Shown here in pieces: positions 35,237-46,571 of a stretch of 64,000 bases of DNA. Position 1 is the stretch's first letter. Every line of letters begins with the position of its first letter. Both the position numbers and the translations under genes were made by a program. The DNA is taken from NCBI GenBank assembly GCA_036925085.1, contig JAUPFP010000010.1, positions 4,698,996 through 4,762,995 of the forward strand, read 5' to 3'. Origin of the DNA: Brachycybe producta (Eukaryota > Arthropoda > Diplopoda > Playtdesmida > Andrognathidae). The notes below the pieces were generated by a model. It was not told where the DNA came from. It searched no databases and saw only the letters and a list, made by a program, of their open reading frames with translations.

Positions 35237-36635
35237 ATGCCTCTTAAGACTTTGACCCCACCTGGTGCTCTTTCCACTCGTTCAGTGCAGGCATCCCGTG
35301 ATATCACCTGTTTGCGGAAAAAGGTTGCTGAGTTGAAGGAATTGTTCCTTCGGCATTGCAATGCTCACCCTACAGTGACTCACGAGATTGCATGCCAGAC
35401 GAATGATGTTGTGCCTGGCATTTCATCCAATGTATCTGTAGGGACTGACTTGGTAGTTAAGAATCAGGCAGCCCAGACAGGAGACAGATGGATGGTGGTC
35501 AAAGGCAAAGGATCTCGGCCACAGAGAAAAAGCTTTGCCAGTGTTGTGGCTAATGGTAGTTCTGCTACCATGGGTGGTAACCGATTTGGTGTGCTGTCTG
35601 GGGTTAAGGATATTCCTGCCTCAACATCCACTAATTATAGCCCACAAACTGATATGCCTATTGATGTGCACCTCATTGGTGACAGTATTGTTTGAGGTGT
35701 TAGGGTCGGCAAAACTGGGAAGTCAACTACATGGTGCTATCCAGCACACGTGTTGAGCAATTAACTACTCGAGTTAAGGCAGTACTGAACAAAGCTAGCC
35801 TTAACCCTGTTGTAGTTGTGCATGCCGGCACTAATAATCTCAAGATGGATGCGCCAAAGAGGATATCTGAGAGACTTAAACACTTTTCTAGAGGTAAAAC
35901 GCATCATTGTGATTGTGATTTCTACTGTCCTGCCACGGTTTGAGCATGATGCTAGGGGTTCTTTTTATCCAAACCCTGCAGTTCAGCAGATTTCACAAGT
36001 TATCTCTTCTCTGTCATAGTGCTGGTTATTCATTTGCAGATGCTTCTTGGGAGCTTCTTAAAGCACCTGATAAGTATTATCTGCATGATGGCCTTCACTT
36101 GACTACAGCTGGTAAGGATGTATTGAGCTCTGTTCTCTGGAAATCTGTTTGTAGTCTGTTTGTAGGGAAACTTCTAATCTATAAATGCCCTGATTCTAGG
36201 AAGAAATCAAATCTAGTTACTGTACCTAAAATAGTTATTCAAAAGGAAACCCAACATTCTAACAAAAAAATTCTTCTAAGACAGTTCTTTTGACCAAAAA
36301 AGAAAACGTTAATAAAAATGTTAAAATATAATAAAAATGTTAATAATCAATTGCAGAAGTATAAAAAATAAAGTAATTCAGTTTAGAGAAGCTATAGAAA
36401 GCTATAATCCCGACATTATCTTTGGTAGTGAATCCGAAAAGATCGGAACTTAATCAAAGGTGGAGGTTTATTTTTTGCTATCAATAAAAACCTTACATCA
36501 AAAAGAGAACCTGCTTATGAAGGTGATTGTGAGGCAGTTTGTTGTAGCATTTCACTTCATAATTGGGAGAAAAATTTTATTTTCATTCTATCGCCCACCG
36601 TCAAGTGACGAGGAGGAATTACTCCAATTTAGAAA
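35237..36635 (+). pseudogene. CR1 LINE copy D: ORF1 with SGNH esterase and start of ORF2 endonuclease
   Basis: The ATG at 35237 opens a 152-codon frame with a short coiled helix (RKKVAELKELFLRH) and a basic linker. The SGNH/GDSL esterase blocks then follow: HLIGDSIV near 35670, VVVHAGTNNLKMDA near 35812, and DGLHLTTAGKDVLSSVL near 36085 with the catalytic-type D-x-x-H. A TGA after GDSIV and frame changes near 35740 and 35900 break it. From about 36340 an ORF2 endonuclease start is visible (KGGGLFFAINKNLTS, EPAYEGDCEAVCCS, FYRPPSSDEEELLQF). An esterase in ORF1 is a known trait of CR1-clade LINEs. The copy stops at about 36635, where LINE copy B lies in the opposite orientation. It may be the 5' half of the same family as copies A and B. 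Confidence 0.75.
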
Positions 36636-38095
36636 ATTCAATTCAATTCAATTCAATTAAGTACACCTGCAATCAGCTCGAAAGCCATGTGGCAGGGAGG
36701 GATTGCTCCCAATCACGACCGATTGTCATTATTTAAAAATAATCGTCCTAACAAAGAACTATTCACAGGAAGATAATTCCATAGTCTAATAACATTAGGA
36801 AGAAAAGACCAAAAATATGCATCAGTCCTAGCCATTAATTCTTTGAAAGTTTTTGAATGCCCAAATCTACCTTTACGAGGATTTCTAGTTAGTAAACCAT
36901 TAAGCAGGGTAATGTTATCACAAGACAGCAAACGTCCCAGAAGAGCGAGGCTTTGCTCATTTCTTCGGCCTGCTAATGATTCCCATTCTAGCTCTTGGAG
37001 CATAGACGATACGGTGTCAGTATACGCATACCGTCCCTTTACAAATCTTGCAGCCCTACGCTGCACCATTTCTATTTCTTCTTTTAGATTATTTCTAAAT
37101 GGGTTCCAAATTGGGGAACAATATTCTAAGCTAGGTCTAACTAGGGTAAAGTAACAGACCTTCTTTACATTTTCTTTACAATGTTTAAGGGTGCGTTGGA
37201 TAAACCGCAGCCTTTGATTAGCTTTGGCAACTGCTTTGGTTATATGATCTTTCCAAAGCATGTCCTTGGACAAGGTTAAGCCAAGATATTTGATGGTATC
37301 AACATGGGTTAGCTGAACATCTCCCATTGTGTAATCTGCCATGAACGATTCTCGCTTTCGGAAAACTCGCATAACATTGCATTTACTCCTATTCAGTTGT
37401 AAATGCCACTCAGAGCACCACTCTTCAACACTGTCTAGATCTCTTTGGAGGACTTCACTATCCTCATTATCCCTATTCCTCCTGTAAACAACAGCATCAT
37501 CTGCAAACAAATGCATCGTACTGTTGCATCTGTCTGCCAGATCGTTTATGAACAGAAGGAAAAGCAGTGGTCCAAGAATGCTACCCTGAGGTACACCAGA
37601 TGTTACTTTAGCCCAGTCTGACACAGCACCATCAATTTGGACTCGCTGTTGTCTATTTGATAAGAATGATGATGTCCACGAAATTACTTGTTTATTTAAG
37701 TTAAAAGTCATCATTCTTTTAATTAGTAGTGAATGCTTCACTGTATCAAATGCTTTTGCAAAATCTAAAAATACCAAGTCAAATTCGCCCTTACTATCCA
37801 AGCCAGATTGTATGCCTTGGATGAATAGTGCTAGCTGGGTATCACATGATCTGCCTTTTTGAAAACCATGCTGGTTTTCATGAATTAATTTATGGGTTGT
37901 TAAATGCTTGATTGTATTAGAATAAATTATATGCTCGAGAGTTTTACAAACAATAGAGGTCAGAGAAATGGGTCTATAGTTCTATGGACAATTTTTATCT
38001 CCTGTTTTAAGAATTGGGCAGATATTTGCTTGCCTCCATGCCTTAGGCAGTATACCACTATCAAGCGAATCTTGGAAAATGTTTAGATTCCTTAT
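36635..38095 (-). pseudogene. CR1-like LINE, copy B: RT domain to 3' end, 5'-truncated
   Basis: The best LINE copy here. An open frame of 362 codons (37801 to 36713) covers the RT core and C-terminus: FLDFAKAFDTVKHSLL, SGVPQGSILGPLLFL, FADDAVVY, KYLGLTLSK, LVRPSLEYCSPIWNPF, VQRRAARFVKG and RLWNYLP. Reading continues upstream to about 38085 (DSLDSGILPKAW, ICPILKTGDKN, YRPISLTS) past one TAG before NYRPISL. The 3' end is a (TTGAA)n tail at 36635-36660. It is 5'-truncated and lacks the endonuclease. Its tail abuts the truncated ORF2 of copy D, so it probably inserted there. It is better preserved than copy A and so likely younger. Confidence 0.85.
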
Positions 38096-38104
38096 TATCC
38101 ATAT

Positions 38105-38562
38105 TATCCCTATTATATCCCACCCAGTATTATTATAAATAAATAATAAACACGGACACAGTGGTTAAGAGAGTGAAAATAAATAATATAGATTTATTCA
38201 ACAAGAATAATAAAACACTCACTCAATAAGATTATGCCTCTCCTGGCTAATTCAGCCAGGAGGGGAGGTCATTGACCTCCACACACACACAAAGAAAACA
38301 AGTGATGAATGGTGGCCATCTTGGCCACCTGTTGAAATGAAGAGCAACAATCACATGCACACAGCATCAAAGGTTTCACTACACTGCCCAGATAATAATG
38401 GCCGCCGCCATTATATATCACCCCCAGGCTGCTCCACCTGGGAGAGGACAGTGACCCTTGCTGGCTATTTTGTCGTCTGCCTGGCAACCAAATTACAGGT
38501 GCCTAGCAGACGACAATGGGAATTTATTTCTGCTCCAACAGGAGCAAAACTGGGTCGTCACA
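38105..38562 (-). mobile_element. Solo-LTR-like repeat, family B relative
   Basis: On the minus strand it starts TGTGACGACCCAGTTTTGCTCC and resembles the copy at 44589 in layout (paired TTGCTCC/GGAGCA words, a GTGGAG block, a TGTGTGTGTGGAGGTCA block, AATAAA near the far end). The pair GTCGTCTGC...GCAGACGAC is inside. The far end next to LINE copy B is not clearly placed. A fossil without coding capacity. Confidence 0.45.
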
Positions 38563-39035
38563 ACCGTGTTCCTTTTTGTTCCTGGTCCTTGTCTTTGCTC
38601 TAAATTGTATTACGTTGATTATTCGGTACCACATCTTGGGCATGATGACGCACCTTTAATAACCAATTCATTCTTGTAAACTTAGAGTGTTTCCATACAA
38701 GAATGAATGAAGTGTTTGTAATGGAAATCTGCGTTGTCTTTATGTTCGGTAACTAATAACTTCTCTACAGAGGCCGGAGACATCATAAGGCAGGAGACAT
38801 ACAATCCTGAAGAAGCTACAACATTTTCTATCAGTAACAACACACAGGAGAAGAGAGAAGGATGGCCACCATCCTTCTGCATTGATTTCTTCCCCATGCA
38901 GGAGTATGATCGTAATCCAACTCCATCCAGCTGTTTCTGTAACTCGGATCTTCTTTGTGTGGCCACCGCACGATCAAGAAGAGAAACGAGTCGCAGAAAA
39001 CACCATCTATAAGTTGGTAAAATCATAGCGTTGAT
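38563..39035 (-). other. Unrecognised minus-strand open stretch
   Basis: An open frame of 114 codons (39026 to 38682) includes RRSELQKQLDG and LMMSPASVEKLL. The second block vaguely recalls the N-terminal part of PIF/Harbinger transposases (an MSP/MT..F..LL helix), but the match is too weak to name. Neighbours give no help. Confidence 0.2.
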
Positions 39036-39039
39036 GTCA

Positions 39040-39455
39040 AAAGCTCACAGTGCAATGTGCTAATTTTTTTCGAGTTTTTTAAAATTACTTTTACGTATTT
39101 TTATACAATACAGTATATGTTGGTATTTTTGCTTACGAGTACATACTCAATGGAGTTTAACATACGAGTTATAAATTCGCGATTTTGAAATAGTATTTAA
39201 AGATATAACCGCACTTACCAATTTTTTGTCGTTCTATCACTTGATCAGCATATATTTAAGGTGCACATTGCGCCTTTAAAACTTAATAATGGACAACTTT
39301 TAATATGAACAATAAACAAATTGCCGCGACTGTGTATTTTAAAAACAAACGTTTCTTCTTTAACATCGGGTCTATGTGTTCAATAGAAAAACGATGTTAC
39401 CGCTCTTTGTAGGGATTTTTTGAAGTCATTTTATGATGTCGCTTTTTAAAGTATA
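39040..39455. mobile_element. Foldback element, copy 3 (single arm)
   Basis: Carries the same ordered words as the right arm of copy 1: CTCAATGGAGTTTAACATA, ATCAGCATATATTTAAGGTGCACATTG, TTTCTTCTTTAACATC, and CAATAGAAAAACGATG. The left side is missing. Confidence 0.7.
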
Positions 39456-40095
39456 TTTTATTTAATATATATTTTAAGATGACAGTTTAAAAGCAGTTTA
39501 AAAATTGACTGAAAATAATTTTAGATCGGTCCTAATAGAATTTCATTTTTTTCTTGAGATTTTATATAATGGATAACAATGATGAACAAACAAGACTGGC
39601 TATTATTTCTTCTCTCTTTTTTTCCCAAAAGTAGCTTACTTGTGAGTTTCGTTCAAGAATAATAATGAAAGATATTATCGAAGAGCTTCCCTCTAAAAAA
39701 AACATTTGTTTTCGCCTGAATAGTTCTACCTCACCATTGCTCATTGCAAAAGAAGAAAAACAACCAGTCAAATAAGAAAGAAAAAAACAAACTATTTTTT
39801 CTTTCTTTTACTATTTCCCCCAAGTTAAATGTTATTCATTCAAGCGATAAATGTGAATCTGTGGACTTTTCGTCGTGGATTTCATGCGAAAAATAGTTCG
39901 TGTCTTTCCTCCCAGTCTATACCTCACTCTCTTGTTTGTCATGGTCACCACAAACTTTCTTTTCTAGTTCAGAAAGTGTCAAAAGTTGAAGAGTTAGAGA
40001 ATAGAGAATACACGAAATAAAGATAGATCAAGAAATTATTGTGATTTTCATGTCAACTGGTTTGTTATACACGTAGCATAGATAAAACATACACT
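39456..40095. other. No gene seen
   Basis: AT-rich with short open frames of no recognisable content. Confidence 0.45.
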
Positions 40096-40231
40096 AGTTA
40101 GCATTTGGCAGCTTGGAGTCGGAAGCATACACTTTGCAGCATCATCTATTGTGTAACATAACAACCTAACCAAAGACTATCAGCATAACGATGACTGAAG
40201 TCGGAGGCTCCAAATTGCCAGATGCTACTAA
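40096..40231. mobile_element. Short inverted-repeat element (MITE)
   Basis: TTAGCATTTGGCAGCTTGGAG at the left is mirrored by CTCCAAATTGCCAGATGCTA at the right, about 135 bp end to end. Noncoding; superfamily not clear. Confidence 0.5.
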
Positions 40232-40359
40232 AACAGACTGTGATGAGTAGAAGTATTTATATTGTAAGCCAGTGAGCGGTTCAGAAAATTCATTTGCTCA
40301 CGACAAAGCATTTCTTTTGGCCTTGATAAATTGCGGCACACCTAACAAAACTCATGGCA

Positions 40360-40510
40360 CAATATGTCCCTTTAGGGCCAATCGTTTTAGGGTAAATGTC
40401 CCTTTAGAGCAAAAGGTTTTAGGGCAAATGGTTTTAGGGCGAGTGTCCTGTAGGGCAAATAGCTGTAGGGCAAGTGTCCATAGGGCAAGTGTCTTTAGGG
40501 CAAATATCCC
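40360..40510. repeat. Minisatellite related to the 15-bp unit at 13 kb
   Basis: Around ten degenerate units of the form TTTAGGGCAAATGT. The sequence core matches the array at 13020-13435, showing a dispersed minisatellite family. Confidence 0.75.
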
Positions 40511-40571
40511 ACATGTTAGAAGGGCTGGTAGTCAATTGGACCGGCTGTTCATTTTTTTAAAAATAAATTAT

Positions 40572-40965
40572 TGTAACGAACCACAATTCAGGGAAATAGA
40601 ATTTACTTGAAAGTGGTTGGCTAGGCCACTTATTCTACTCTGGTTCGGGAGGAAGGGAACAAACTAGTCCCTCTCGTTTCCTCACAAGTTTCTCTCATAC
40701 GAACTTTTATAGCTTAAAGGATCTTTTAGCTGTCTGTTACTCTTCGGACTGGCGCCCAACTAAAAGACATTAGATCGTTTAGTCCTCTTTAGTTCCATTT
40801 AGAGTGTGGTGTCCAGGTTTGCACCTGGAGTGGCGGCTCAAATTGGAAAACATTAAAGTTCCTCATTCAATTTAGAAAGTATAAAATAAAACGCTCAGCA
40901 AGTTTTTGCACACTGTAACAGTTTATTTCTGTTTTCAGAGACTATCTTAATATAGCTTCTTCGTA
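40572..40965 (-). mobile_element. LTR family A, partial copy
   Basis: Reads TGTAACGAACCAC, then CTTGAAAGTGGTTGGCTAGGCCACTTATTCTA and GGTTTGCACCTGGAG, as in the minus-strand copy at 61076-61896. Only the part next to the LTR 3' end is present. An inverted-repeat element starts directly after it. Confidence 0.65.
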
Positions 40966-40971
40966 TAGGGT

Positions 40972-41462
40972 TTATAAGGTGCGCCGCGAACGTCAATGAG
41001 GCGATATAAGGGTCGCTAACATAATTAAAATTATCATCGTTTGCGAAAAAAATGTTTTAAAAATATTTCTAACGACTTCTACACTATAAAACGTATGTCA
41101 TGAATAAGAAAATAAAATTAACCTAAGAGGCGAAAGAGGTATAACTATGTAAATGACTAGCAAACTTTGGAAGTTGGAACGCGACCCAACGGAAAAATAG
41201 ATCTGCCAGAAAAGAACAGTTCTAGGAGGTACTGAGTCGCCTATATTTACTCCTCTTGTGTGCATTTCATCGTAGTAAGTTCATTTTGTTTTCTTATTCA
41301 TGAAATACCATTTATATTTTAATTAAGACGCTAAAAATATGTTTAAGAACTATTTTTCGCAAACGTTAATAGTGTTAATGATGTGAGCGCCCCTATATCG
41401 GCCTTATAGCGTCTACATATCGCCCCATTGACGTCTGTGGCGCTTTAAAGTTTCTTAACTTC
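40972..41462. mobile_element. Inverted-repeat element, ~490 bp
   Basis: GCGCCGCGAACGTCAATGAG at the left pairs with CCATTGACGTCTGTGGCGC at the right. CATCGTTTGCGAAAAA near 41038 pairs with TTTTTCGCAAACG near 41355. CG-rich termini with an AT-rich, noncoding interior. It may have inserted into the LTR fragment to its left. Confidence 0.65.
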
Positions 41463-41637
41463 TTTTTGAACAAAATCGAGCACAGATTCTCTTATCTTGA
41501 AAGTGGTTTACAAAATTGCTCCAGAATTCAATATCATTCAAATTAAAAAATTAAAATGAATATTTATTAGTGCTGTGCCCTGATGTTGGAGGAGGCCTGA
41601 CATGTAATAAGTTAGTAATTAAATAATGAGTAAGATT

Positions 41638-42380
41638 CAGTGGCGTAGCCAGGATTTTTTTATGGCGGGTCCAAAATTATTTCTTTAGAATAAAGCTAAA
41701 CATGCACCCACTACAGCGTGTGCGCCGCACCACACCGCCTAAAGAACTTTCCATTGTATGCATCACATTTAGCCCTTAAAACTTGGGGGGGGGGTTCATG
41801 TATGCATCATATGAAATCAAATTGTGCAACGTCCACTATAAGGTGGCATGCTGCGACATGCAAAACTGGCTTGTAGAACTTACACACGTTCCATGCCTGA
41901 AATCAAGGGGAATACCAAGAAGAACTTTTTCTTTCTAAGCTGCAAATGAAAGAACCAGAAGAACAACGTGCTCACGTGACATTCAGACAAAACTCAGGAG
42001 TCTTCCTTTGCCAGCATACTTTGTGGTAAACAACAACACGTGTTCAATTGTATATTGAAGTGTGAGCGTTTAAGTTGTCTTCAATAAGCGGTGGAGTTGT
42101 GGTGGTGCATATACAGTATATGGGCTGTTTCTTGGATAGAATGTTCCACATAGTGGTTTGGGGTGGCATGACACTGCGTGGCAATTAGCTGAAATGTCGC
42201 TTAGTTGAGCATTTATTATGGTGGTGGGACAAAATAGTTCTGAAGGTACAGGTTAAAAGAGAAAAAGAAAAAAAAAGACCGAAAAAAAACTATCAAATAT
42301 AAACACATGTCTTTTTAGCATGTATATAGAGTCTCGAGAGGGAGGTACGGACCACTGGACACCCCTTGGCTACGCCACTG
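41638..42380. mobile_element. hAT-type non-autonomous element
   Basis: 743 bp with ends CAGTGGCGTAGCCAGGA and CCTTGGCTACGCCACTG, flanked by GTAAGATT (41630-41637) and GTAAGATC (42381-42388), a 7/8 match of an 8-bp duplication. No transposase frame. Confidence 0.85.
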
Positions 42381-42388
42381 GTAAGATC

Positions 42389-43086
42389 AATTATTGAATG
42401 TTCCCGCTGCCATGGCATTGTTATGAATGGGCATTGGGTAAATAATGTACATGTAATTTAATTTATAAGTAATTTGTGTTCCCTTATCTTTGACTACAGA
42501 TTAATTATCTAAGAGATCGTGGTAAACACAAGTGTTTAAATGTTTGCTGTTGCTGATTTGTTTAAAAATGAGTTAAGATATGTGGGTCGGAAAGATCTTC
42601 AAATCTTTTTTTATAAAGGTAAAAGTTAAAAAATAAACTGGAAAATGCCTATTTTTTGATGAACTTTTCACTTTTATTAATTATTGTCACAAAATAACAT
42701 GCTGAACACAACAGTAACATTAAAATTAACAAAGTATATGACTATAATGATGTTTTATAACATGCTTTCTACATGCTTTAAACAATTTTTATAAGCAAAA
42801 TGACGTTATTATATTCAAATTTGGATATTGGTATCGCAGGGAATAAATGTTTATATGTTGCTTTTGGACTAACTAAATGGTTTCTCTGTCACATAACCTC
42901 TCCGTTGCATACAGAGTAATTATTTCATTCAAAAATTTAAAAAAAATTACAATGTATAGCACAGGAAGCACATAAAAACATTTAACTTGAGAGTTGAGTT
43001 GTGTTTTTAATTCATGCTCCTGGATGATTTTAACCTTCAGTACATGGCAAAGAGCTTTAACGAAGTAATTTTTATGCCCACAATAA
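42389..43086. other. No gene seen
   Basis: AT-rich noncoding sequence; no repeats with clear limits. Confidence 0.45.
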
Positions 43087-43735
43087 TGTAACAGCCTGGT
43101 CTCCTTTCTTCTATAATTTATAGGAGCAGATGGAGGTGGATGCCATGTTCTGTCCAGCAGGCCTCTCGCCATAAGGTTCTATGGTTAACAGGTCAGGGGT
43201 TGCCTCTGTCCCCTCAGTAGGAGTCATCTCGGGGTATTTAATAGCCAGGCCAGCCAGTAATCTGGAGTGTTGCAGTAGACTAAACTGTGAGGAAGATTAA
43301 CCTGTTGGAGGCCAACTCACATGGACATCACATGTTATTTTTGTTGTTTTACACTGTGTAACAGGTTGCCTGCTGGCGAAGTTGGCCAGCAGCTTTTGTA
43401 TATATTTTTCAGAGTACAACTGCCTTGAGTTGTTTATTGGAGAGTTTACTGGGGAAGGGGGTTCGCATGGGGAATTCCCTGTTCATTGTCGCTTTTATGA
43501 CCCCATAAGCTCGCGCCGGTTCACGGCGGGCCCATTGTGCTCTACCGTGCTTCTCGCTTCATCACCATCTTCAATCTGTCGACTTCAGCGAGGTAGGCAT
43601 TTCCCAACGGTTCACCATCGGTGCTACGCATGCAGTCCCAGCCCTTAGACAGAGTCTGGGATGGTAAGTTTCCATTCAAAGTCGGGTAAAAAAAGTATTG
43701 AACAGTCAGTTCTGCCATTGCCACAAGCATAAAAC
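43087..43735 (+). mobile_element. Solo-LTR-like repeat, family B, copy 2
   Basis: Starts TGTAACAGCCTGGTC and shares ordered blocks with the copies at 11645 and 44589, including CTGTTGGAGGCCAA, TGTAACAGGTTGCCTGCTGG and GGATGGTAAGTTT near its end. No coding content and no clear duplication at its edges. Fossil. Confidence 0.55.
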
Positions 43736-44588
43736 TGGTGCCCTGAGGGCACCCACAAAATTGTTTATGGGTTAGCGAAACATTAAACTTTGAAAATGAC
43801 TAGATAAGAAAACTGCTTTAAATACATGAAGGTTTCGATACTCATTCATAAACTTCATGTTACTTCTCAGTAAGGGTTAGGCACAAGTATCATTTTTACT
43901 GAATTAAACGGGGTCGAAATAACTGAAATTCAGTAGAAATGTGAAATACAGAATTTGCTGAAGCTTTGCAGTACATAACGTTTTCCATTTACACCAGCAC
44001 AGTGACAAAAAAATTTTCTTATAAAATATGTTATAAAATAAGAAATTTGACTTTATAAAGGGGTAAACGCCCCCCCCCCTTGTCAGGAGCTGTGAGCCGA
44101 TGGTTATTTTGTTAAAATGATAAAATAAGATAAAAAAATAATGATGCAATTGCTAAACATAATCAACTAATAATACACTATATTGTAAGCGCATTTCATT
44201 TTCACAATCCTAAGCTTATTGTGTGCCCAAGGCAGGTTCTACACTCCCCTCGCCCTATTTACAACTCTGACGGCCATAAGTTGCAATTAGAAACTTACTT
44301 GGAGACCATATATATCTCCAAGAAATTTCTTGTTAAAATATTGTCAAGACTTACCCAACAATTGCAAAAGTGATTTTTAAAATAAAAAATATCATTAATA
44401 TAATTAAAAAAGTTAAAACTTGATTAATTATTCATAAATCTATTTAGAAATGCATCAATAATGCATCGTCAATTAAAAAAAGTCTACCTATCTACTCAGA
44501 TGCTGATGTTATCATTATTACCTTACATTAACTCCCAATTCAAATACTTGTATTCCCTATTCATAGCAAAGTACTATGGCTTTCATAT
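43736..44588. other. No gene seen
   Basis: AT-rich noncoding DNA with a run of nine to ten C near 44071. Confidence 0.45.
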
Positions 44589-45358
44589 TGTGGCAACCTG
44601 GTCTGCTCCATTTGAAAAATTTTGATGGAGCAGACGAATTCCCTATGGTGGTCTGCCTGACAGCTACAGTAGGCTGTTGGGACGGACGCCATTTTGGTGC
44701 CAGCAGACCTCTCACCATTAAGTCAATGGGTGAGAGGTCAGAAGTGACCTCTGTCCCCTCCAGGTGGAGTTGCCTGGAGGTTTCCTGTGGCCTAGACAGC
44801 CACAGGATCTGGGCAGTGTGTTGTGGACAAGAGACCTGAGAAGACTTGTGGGTGGAGGTCAAAGAGACCTCCACTGTCCAGCTTTTATCATCTTCTGTTT
44901 GCTTTTGGCCTGTGGCCTTTGCTTTTTGTATATTTATGGGGGCTTGGCTGGTAAAGAAGACCAGCCAAGTTGTGTAAATATCGTCACTGCATCACTCTTA
45001 TACGTCGTAAGTGTATAATAAACACTTTTTTATTTCATCTACACTTGTGTTGTGTTTTTATTTGGGGAGTTACCGCGGGAGGGTGGGTTGCCGGTTTGGG
45101 GACAACACCACCGTCAGTCTCCGACCTTTTTCGGCCGGTAATTCGTGTCGGCTCGCGGTGAAGCCGCGATATTCTCGGTGTGGCGATGTGGTTTTTCGTT
45201 GTGTCCATCGTGGGTGGCTCCAGGGAGCCGACACATCCCGAGGATCACCGTGTGGAGGCGGCTACGGGTACGATCCATTCCCCGTTGTGGAGCCGGTGAC
45301 GGTAAGTTTGTTCGTTTAAATTTACCGGTTATTGTAACGGTCCAGTCAGGACGTTACA
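44589..45358 (+). mobile_element. Solo LTR, family B, copy 3 (with target-site duplication)
   Basis: 770 bp from TGTGGCAACC to GACGTTACA, flanked on both sides by ATAT (44585-44588 and 45359-45362). It has an AATAAACAC signal near 45016 and a GACGGTAAGT splice-donor-like word near 45298. The right third is strikingly CpG- and GC-rich. The TG...CA ends and 4-bp duplication support a solo LTR. It has no internal region, so it is a fossil left by LTR-LTR recombination. Confidence 0.7.
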
Positions 45359-45362
45359 ATAT

Positions 45363-46298
45363 TTGAATTACCCCACATCACATGTGGCTTTCGAGTGCAT
45401 TGCTGTGTGTACTAAGTTGAATATGCAGTCATTTTTTTACGTTTTTTGGCATTTAATATGTCGTTTGGTGTTGATTTCGATAACTTTTTTATTTTAAAAA
45501 TAGTTTTAGCAACAAATTCCTGGGGTTATGGTCGTCTTTAAAGGGCAAGCAAGCAAACGGCAATTCAACACGTCACAAACATTTCGCATTACCCGATGAA
45601 CATATTACAGAACAAACAGAACAAATACTATTTTACTTAAAAGCAGAAATATGTTTGTCAATTAGGAAAGGTAGCTTGTAAAATCAAAATGTGGTCTAGC
45701 CAAATACCTGGCTACAATATTCAAAACTCACTTTTAGAGAAAAAGGTACATAAAACCGAGACCATGTTTTCGGACACATCAAATATCATTTAACCTTGCA
45801 TTTATGGCATCATGCAGTACATGAATCTTGGAGTATCTAGGACAAGTATATATACAGCTATACACATAGTTGTTACACAACCAATGGTTATAAGTACTTA
45901 GTTTGACTGGCATACGCTATATGGTATGACACGAAGGTTGAAGAAAGTTAAGAAGAGAGGATGCCTTTACTGTGGTCTGGGTTATTTACATTTTTGTAGT
46001 AATTTGAAACTTTTGTAAAGAAAAAAACTGACCATAAGTTGTATTTCAGCACAACAGAGATTCATTAATGCCAGTAGGTGTGATGAACTTTACCTTATAA
46101 GTAATAAAATTAAGATGAACAATTTAACTGTTTTACAATAGTTTTGGATGCCTTATTTTGTCAAGACAAGTTTTAACTATATACTACAGAAACAGATGGG
46201 GAGGTGGTGTAGAACTGCAGATGCAGCCATATTGGATAATACATTCCACAGACAGTGGCTATCCTTTAATTGGTTCACTGGTCATTGGCGATAGCTTT
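45363..46298. other. No gene seen
   Basis: AT-rich noncoding DNA. Confidence 0.45.
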
Positions 46299-46562
46299 CG
46301 TTAATTTGATTTTGGCCAATAGGAACACAGTATTTTAAAATGATAAAAATGAAAAAAAAAAACATAATAAAAAAGAACACGTTTAAAAAAATTGTTTTAT
46401 CAATATTCCTCAAACCTTGGATGAAGAGTTCTTTGTCCTCCATAGATATCAATAAAGCATGGCATTTAAAGATATTTTTACTAAACGGAAAAATACTGTT
46501 CACAGCTCTACTTTTGTTCAGAAAAAAAAACGTGTTCCTTTTGGCCAAAATGAAATTGACCA
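46299..46562. mobile_element. Inverted-repeat element interrupted near its right end by a solo LTR
   Basis: TTAATTTGATTTTGGCCAAT with AGGAACAC at the left (from 46299) is mirrored by GTGTTCCTTTTGGCCAAAAT with GAAATTGAC at the right (to about 46562). Noncoding. The solo LTR begins ten bases further on. Confidence 0.55.
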
Positions 46563-46571
46563 AAACTATTG

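Noticed and set aside
35237-38095. Twin-priming inversion of a single LINE
   Set aside because: In twin priming the inverted 5' part lies on the far side from the tail. Here the tail of copy B abuts copy D, so an insertion fits better.
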